Assembly: GCA_031420365.1 (NCBI GenBank)
Contig: JANOMP010000190.1
Span: 1-11,415 of the forward strand
Length of the DNA stretch: 11,415 bases
Direction: 5' to 3'
Origin: Leadbetterella sp031420365
Lineage (GTDB): Bacteria; Bacteroidota; Bacteroidia; Cytophagales; Spirosomataceae
Shown: positions 7,793 to 11,415 of the stretch, one piece after another
Position numbering within the stretch: position 1 is the stretch's first letter
Layout of the letters: each line of letters opens with the position of its first letter
Translations under genes and position numbers: made by a program
Notes under the pieces: generated by a model
The model's input: only the letters and a program-made list of their open reading frames with translations
Database searches by the model: none
What the model was told of the DNA's origin: nothing

Positions 7793-7971
7793 GGTTTTGA
7801 TATGTATAATACTAAGATTTTAAACGAATTAGTTGTAGGGATTATAATTTATAATTTTTATTGAGATGCATTTAGTACTTTCAAGTAATTTTAAACTGTT
7901 TTGGAGCCACATAGCTATTGAATTAATTTATAAATTGCATAAAATTTAAATTACAAATCAATTGTTTCTAA

Positions 7972-8883
7972 ATGAAAACCTATAAAAAGCTTATTTCTTT
8001 GCCTAATTTATTATTATTATTTTTTAATTCTGCTTTAATTGCTCAAGATTTTGATACACTGAAAATTGTTGAACATGGTGCAAAATTGATTCAAATTTCA
8101 AATCAATTTAAGTTTACTGAGGGTCCTTCTGCCGATAAAAAAGGGAATGTTTTCTTTACAGATCAACCTAACAATAAAATATGGAAGTATGATATCAACG
8201 GTCAACTTACTGTTTTTTTGGAAGAGTCTGGGCGGTCAAATGGATTATTTTTTGACAAAAAGGGGAATCTATTCGCCTGTGCTGATGAGCAAAATGAGCT
8301 ATGGAAAATCTCAAAAGATGGAAATCATTCTGTAGTGTTAGATAATTTTATGTCTAAAAAATTTAATGGCCCTAATGACTTATGGATTGATAAAAAAGGG
8401 GGTATATTTTTTACAGACCCATATTATCAGAGAGTGTATTGGAGTAGAAAAAAAGCTGAAATCGATGCTCAAAGGGTGTATTATTTATCAAAAGGCAATA
8501 TGCAAGCTATTATTGTTGAAGAAACTTTGAAACAACCCAATGGTATTATTGGCAGTAAAGACGGAAAACACTTGTTTGTAGCTGATATTAAAGATAATAA
8601 AACCTATAAATACGACATTGGAGAAAATGGAAAATTGCTAAATCGTATTTTATTTGTACCTCAAGGCTCTGATGGAATGACATTGGATAATTTAGGAAAC
8701 TTATATTTAACGGGAAAAGCAATAACAATATATAACCAAAAAGGAGAAAAAATTGGGAAAATTCCTGTTCCATCAAATTGGGTTGGGAATATATGTTTTG
8801 GTGGTAAAAATAGAAATATATTATTCATAACTGCTTCAGAATCAATTTACACCTTAAAAATGAATGTTAAAGGAATAGATTAA
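7972..8883 (+). CDS. Secreted SMP-30/gluconolactonase/LRE-family protein
   Basis: A 303-residue six-bladed beta-propeller of the SMP-30/gluconolactonase family, exported by an N-terminal signal peptide (hydrophobic LISLPNLLLLFFNSALIAQ, cleavage about 24/25). Members hydrolyse sugar lactones or related esters using one divalent metal. The expected ligands are present: Glu50 in FTEGPSAD, Asn190 in QPNGI and Asp234 in GSDGMTLD, with the substrate-side Asn135 in FNGPNDLWID. Repeating blade signatures (KKGNVFFTD, KKGNLFACAD, KKGGIFFTDP, DGKHLFVAD, LGNLYLTG) are spread along the protein. All key residues are intact, so it should be an active enzyme, but the true substrate is not visible. D-glucono-1,5-lactone and other sugar lactones are candidates. 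It is followed at 80 bases by a same-strand metallo-hydrolase pseudogene with which it may once have been co-transcribed. Confidence 0.9.
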   Translation: MKTYKKLISLPNLLLLFFNSALIAQDFDTLKIVEHGAKLIQISNQFKFTEGPSADKKGNVFFTDQPNNKIWKYDINGQLTVFLEESGRSNGLFFDKKGNLFACADEQNELWKISKDGNHSVVLDNFMSKKFNGPNDLWIDKKGGIFFTDPYYQRVYWSRKKAEIDAQRVYYLSKGNMQAIIVEETLKQPNGIIGSKDGKHLFVADIKDNKTYKYDIGENGKLLNRILFVPQGSDGMTLDNLGNLYLTGKAITIYNQKGEKIGKIPVPSNWVGNICFGGKNRNILFITASESIYTLKMNVKGID

Positions 8884-8962
8884 CAAAAATCTTTGTTCTG
8901 CTTTTTAAATAATCCTTTCCATTTATGCTTTAACTGCTTTAGTTTTAATTCTTTTTGCTTTA

Positions 8963-9955
8963 ATGCTTTATTTAATTTTAAATTTGCCACAATTTGGGAA
9001 AGCACCCGCTAATGAAAGGCAAATAAAAATTTCTAATTCTGAAAACTTTTATAATGGAAAATTTAGGAATCAGAGCATCACTCCTCGGTTTACAAAGGGC
9101 ATTTCTATGTTTGATATAATCAAAAACCAATTTAAAAATTATCCAAATAGAAAGCCTTGCCAACCAATTCCCTCTATCAATACTGATTTATCTAGTTTAC
9201 CTTTAGATAAAAATGCATTAGTTTGGTTCGGTCATTCTTCTTATTTTTTTATTTTTGAAAGGAAGCGAATATTAGTTGACCCAGTTTTTAGTGGTTTTGC
9301 TTCTCCTTTCTTTTTTGCTATTACAGCTTTCGAAGGGTCTAATAATTACCAAGTCTCAGAAATGCCTGAAATTGATATTTTAATACTCACTCATGACCAT
9401 TTTGATTACCTCGATTATAAAACCATAAAAGCTATAAGACCTAAAGTGAAATCTATAATTACACTTTAGTAGTAGGAAAGCATTTAGAAAAATGGGGGTA
9501 TGACAAAAGCCTAATTTCTGAGTTAAATTGGGATGAAAAATTAAATATTGATCATAACATGGAATGTATTGCTAAACCTAGCCGTCATTTATCGGGAAGA
9601 ACTATGAAAAGTCAAAATACACTTTGGACCTCTTTTATTCTGAAAAGTCTTAAAGGAACAATTTATATTGGTAGCGATTCGGGATATGATTCACATTTTA
9701 TAGCTATTGGTGAAAAATATGGACCTTTTGACCTAGTAATTTTAGAAAATGGGCAATATAATGACCATTCGTGGCATATTCACATGACTCCCGCCGAAAC
9801 CCGTACAAGCGGCTAAGGATTTGAAGGCAAAAAAGCTTTTTCCTGCACATTGGGGTAAGTTTGCCTTGGCTTTTCATCCCTGAAATCAATCCATTTCAGA
9901 ACTAACTCGTATTTGTGAAGTAGAAAACCAAGCTTATTTCACAGCGAAAATTTGA
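8963..9955 (+). pseudogene. Broken MBL-fold metallo-hydrolase (UlaG/NAPE-PLD-like)
   Basis: Three pieces in two frames make one metallo-beta-lactamase-fold protein. Piece 1 (8963-9466) carries LVWFGHSSYF, ILVDPVFSG and the metal motif, and ends at TAG 9467-9469. The sequence then continues one frame over, as if one T were lost from CTTTT, from VVGKHLEKWGY (9469 on) through SRHLSGR, IYIGSDSGYDSHF, YGPFDLVILENGQYN and HIHMTPAE. Near 9800-9802 an extra C restores the original frame (VQAAKDLKAKKLFPAHWGKFALAFHP). TGA at 9881-9883 replaces the expected Trp, and the tail runs to TGA at 9953-9955. The HxHxDH motif reads HDHFDY: Tyr at 9407-9409 (TAC) replaces the second-metal histidine (CAC). In-frame hydrophobic codons continue upstream to about 8909, so the ancestral start and membrane anchor were probably longer and the original ATG lost. 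Intact relatives are membrane-anchored hydrolases of phosphodiester or lactone substrates. Four or five independent lesions make function very unlikely. Confidence 0.88.
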
Positions 9956-10146
9956 GAGCTTTTGGATTTGAATTCAAAGAATGAGTGTGAAAAATAGTAG
10001 GAAGACATGGGATGATATCTATTATTCAGCCCAAAATTTGATTAAATTCAATAAATTTGACAGTTAAACGTTGCCCGAGAAAAACACCCTAATAATCACA
10101 AATCTGTCCAAAATCTAGCCATAAAAATCTTTACCAAATCAAAATT
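9956..10146. other. Intergenic stretch before the XRE-methyltransferase locus
   Basis: About 190 bases between the dead hydrolase gene and the operator region hold no convincing gene. One 28-codon frame (ATG 9981 to TAA 10067) has no family resemblance and no clear ribosome site. A lone half-site TGTCCA occurs at 10105-10110, matching the dyad arms further right. I see no tRNA gene, direct-repeat border or integrase remnant marking an insertion edge. Confidence 0.4.
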
Positions 10147-10151
10147 ACATA

Positions 10152-10168
10152 TGGACTTAATTTGTCCA
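10152..10168. promoter_or_regulatory. Operator candidate 1 (TGGAC-N7-GTCCA dyad)
   Basis: A perfect 5-bp inverted repeat with a 7-base AT spacer. It covers the TTTG (-33) element of the XRE promoter and sits in a 24-base imperfect direct repeat with site 2. Dyads of this size are the usual targets of XRE-type controller dimers. Confidence 0.55.
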
Positions 10169-10192
10169 ATAAAATATTTATTTGTACATTTG
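10161..10192 (+). promoter_or_regulatory. Promoter of the XRE-methyltransferase operon
   Basis: TTTG (10161-10164), a 20-base spacer and TACATTTG (10185-10192) match the Bacteroidota consensus at every defined base. Transcription would begin near 10199, about 10 bases before the chosen ATG at 10209. This is the best promoter match in the window. Both promoter elements lie within or touch the two dyads. Confidence 0.6.
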
Positions 10193-10207
10193 GACAAATA
10201 ATGACCA
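10191..10207. promoter_or_regulatory. Operator candidate 2 (TGGAC-N7-GACCA dyad)
   Basis: The same architecture as site 1 with one arm mismatch, 39 bases downstream. It overlaps the end of the -7 element, the predicted transcript start and the leader up to the regulator's ATG. Occupancy would block initiation. Confidence 0.5.
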
Positions 10208-10208
10208 A

Positions 10209-10535
10209 ATGGAAATTACAAGAAAACATAAAACTTTTGGCGAACTTCTGAGAAGTTTGAGAGAAGAATCTAGGCAAACTCTAAAAACAGTTTCTGAACA
10301 AATAAACATTGACACTTCTTTGCTTGCAAAAATTGAACGCAATGAAAGGCAACCAACAAAGCAAATAATTAAAGAGGTTGCCAAATATTTTAAAGTTGAT
10401 GAGAAAGAATTACAATTCGAATTTTTAAGCGATCAAATTGCCTATAAAATATTCGATGAGGAAGCCGATTTGGACATTTTTAGAGTAGCAGAAGAAAAAG
10501 TTTTATACCTAAAAACGATTCAAAATGGAAAATAA
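10209..10535 (+). CDS. XRE-family helix-turn-helix regulator (controller-like)
   Basis: A 108-residue DNA-binding protein. The Cro/C1-type helix-turn-helix spans about residues 10-64: TFGELLRSLREE, then TLKTVSEQINIDTSLLAKIERNERQPTKQ (24-52), with the recognition helix around DTSLLAKIERNER, then the helix KEVAKYFKV. A charged C-terminal tail of about 40 residues follows (QFEFLSDQIAYKIFDEEADLDIF), possibly for dimerisation. The last 11 bases overlap the methyltransferase gene, pointing to coupled translation. By size, fold and position it resembles controller proteins that set the expression order of restriction-modification genes, and it likely binds the two dyads in front of it. I chose MEITRK at 10209 because the promoter predicts a transcript starting near 10199. 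The nine upstream codons from 10182 would lie within the -7 element and add nothing family-like. Confidence 0.85.
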   Translation: MEITRKHKTFGELLRSLREESRQTLKTVSEQINIDTSLLAKIERNERQPTKQIIKEVAKYFKVDEKELQFEFLSDQIAYKIFDEEADLDIFRVAEEKVLYLKTIQNGK

Positions 10536-11415
10536 AATAAAAGTAATTGAATTATTTGCTGGTGTTGGAGGGTTCAAACTTGGACTTGAAGGTTGGAAAG
10601 GGAAATCATCATCTTCAAATTATAAAGAAAAACTAGAGTCAAATTATGAAATAATTTGGAGCAATCAATGGGAGCCCTCAACTAAAGTTCAGCATGCTTC
10701 AAATGTATATGAACAGCGTTTTGGAGCAGAAGGACACAGTAATGAGGACATTTCTGTTGTAGATGTTTCAAAAATTCCTGATCATGATATGTTAGTTGGC
10801 GGTTTTCCTTGCCAAGATTATTCAGTAGCAACTACGCTTAAAAATTCAAAGGGCTTAATAGGAAAAAAAGGTGTGTTATGGTGGAGCATTCACAATATTT
10901 TGACTAAAAAAGAGAACAAACCAAAATATTTATTTTTGGAAAATGTAGATCGACTTTTAATTTCTCCATCAGGACAAAGAGGACGAGATTTTGCAATTAT
11001 CCTCAAAAGTTTAAACGATTTGGGATACGCAGTTGAATGGCGTGTGGTTAATGCTTCCGATTTTGGGATGCCTCAAAGACGGAGAAGAATATTTATTTTA
11101 GCATATCTACAAGGAACATCTATTTATGAAAATCTAAAAGAAATTTCGGCAAAAGATTGGATTTTGGAGGACGGAACTTTTGCCGAAGCTTTTCCAGTAA
11201 AATCTGCACCAATTATGTTCCCTTATAAATTCGATTTATTTAGTGACTTAGTTGATATTTCAGAAAATTTCAACAAAAATGGTTCATCTGGGATGTTTGA
11301 AAACTCAGGATTGATGATAAATGGTGTTGTTACAACTATCAAAACTCAACCGAATTTTGATGGCAATTTTACGATTTTGCGCGATTTAATTCAAAACGGA
11401 GAGGTTGCCGATGAT
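10525..11415 (+). CDS. DNA cytosine-5 methyltransferase, 3' end outside the window
   Basis: This open frame gives 297 residues without a stop and continues past the window edge. It transfers a methyl group from S-adenosylmethionine to carbon 5 of cytosine in a specific DNA site. Motif I is ELFAGVGGFKLGLEG (9-23). NQWEPS (48-53) fits motif II, with the acidic residue for the SAM ribose. GGFPCQDYS (92-100) is motif IV with catalytic Cys96, LENVDRLL (138-145) is motif VI, and GMPQRRRRIFILAY (181-194) is motif VIII. The region after about residue 200 should be the start of the variable target-recognition part, with motifs IX and X beyond the edge. Motif I begins nine residues after the ATG, supporting this start, which lies inside the end of the XRE gene. 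The sequence resembles methyltransferases of type II restriction-modification systems. Recognition site and nuclease partner cannot be seen. All visible catalytic residues are intact. Confidence 0.95.
   Translation, partial: MENKIKVIELFAGVGGFKLGLEGWKGKSSSSNYKEKLESNYEIIWSNQWEPSTKVQHASNVYEQRFGAEGHSNEDISVVDVSKIPDHDMLVGGFPCQDYSVATTLKNSKGLIGKKGVLWWSIHNILTKKENKPKYLFLENVDRLLISPSGQRGRDFAIILKSLNDLGYAVEWRVVNASDFGMPQRRRRIFILAYLQGTSIYENLKEISAKDWILEDGTFAEAFPVKSAPIMFPYKFDLFSDLVDISENFNKNGSSGMFENSGLMINGVVTTIKTQPNFDGNFTILRDLIQNGEVADD

Noticed and set aside
9559..9816. Independent small protein starting MECIAKPSRH
   Set aside because: It is the middle part of the frameshifted metallo-hydrolase, and the same frame runs upstream without a stop to 9469.
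260..9883. TGA read as tryptophan, which would explain one stop in each pseudogene
   Set aside because: The cupin frame also has a TAA and a TGA at an expected Gly. Intact genes use TGG for Trp throughout, and the 5251-5979 gene ends properly at TGA.
9981..10067. 28-codon frame before the XRE locus
   Set aside because: Too short, with no visible ribosome site and no family resemblance; probably chance.
1..11415. CRISPR array, tRNA, rRNA, insertion sequence
   Set aside because: No regularly spaced repeats, cloverleaf-like stretches, transposase motifs or terminal inverted repeats were seen on reading both strands.

Overview
The window looks like chromosomal DNA of a low-GC member of the Bacteroidota, most likely near the Cytophagia. 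This is judged from protein resemblance and signals, not from a search. The signs are AT-rich DNA, weak or absent Shine-Dalgarno sequences, several matches to the Bacteroidota promoter pattern (TTG, 17-23 bases, TAnnTTTG), secreted proteins whose signal peptides end in A-Q, a Tgt enzyme without the usual zinc cysteines, and a menaquinone gene.

Layout. Bases 1-139 hold nothing recognisable. Bases 140-679 (minus) are a cupin gene broken by three in-frame stop codons. At 865-1950 (plus) is an LptF/LptG-type lipopolysaccharide export permease, converging on a membrane glycosyltransferase (1953-3281, minus). The glycosyltransferase is head-to-head with tgt (3283-4413, plus), the queuosine tRNA enzyme. 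A 13-bp hairpin separates tgt from a membrane protein of unknown function (4464-5000, minus). Next come a secreted LolA-fold-like protein (5251-5979, plus), menD (6050-7765, minus) and a secreted SMP-30/gluconolactonase-like protein (7972-8883, plus). Bases 8963-9955 are a metallo-beta-lactamase-fold gene broken by two compensating frameshifts, a nonsense codon and loss of a metal-binding histidine.

The right end differs in character. A small XRE-type regulator (10209-10535) overlaps by 11 bases a DNA cytosine-5 methyltransferase that runs off the window at 11415. Together they look like the control and modification part of a restriction-modification locus. In front of the regulator is a near-consensus promoter (TTTG-N20-TACATTTG). 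Two imperfect dyads with the same TGGAC-N7-GwCCA architecture, 39 bp apart, lie on it: one covers the -33 element and the other overlaps the -7 element and the leader. This is the most interesting non-coding structure in the window and suggests autoregulation by the XRE protein.

The first part is mostly single-gene housekeeping or envelope units in alternating orientation: LPS transport, glycosylation, tRNA modification, menaquinone synthesis and periplasmic proteins. Two of its genes are decaying. The best candidate for a defence-related system is the XRE-methyltransferase pair. No nuclease is visible before the window ends.
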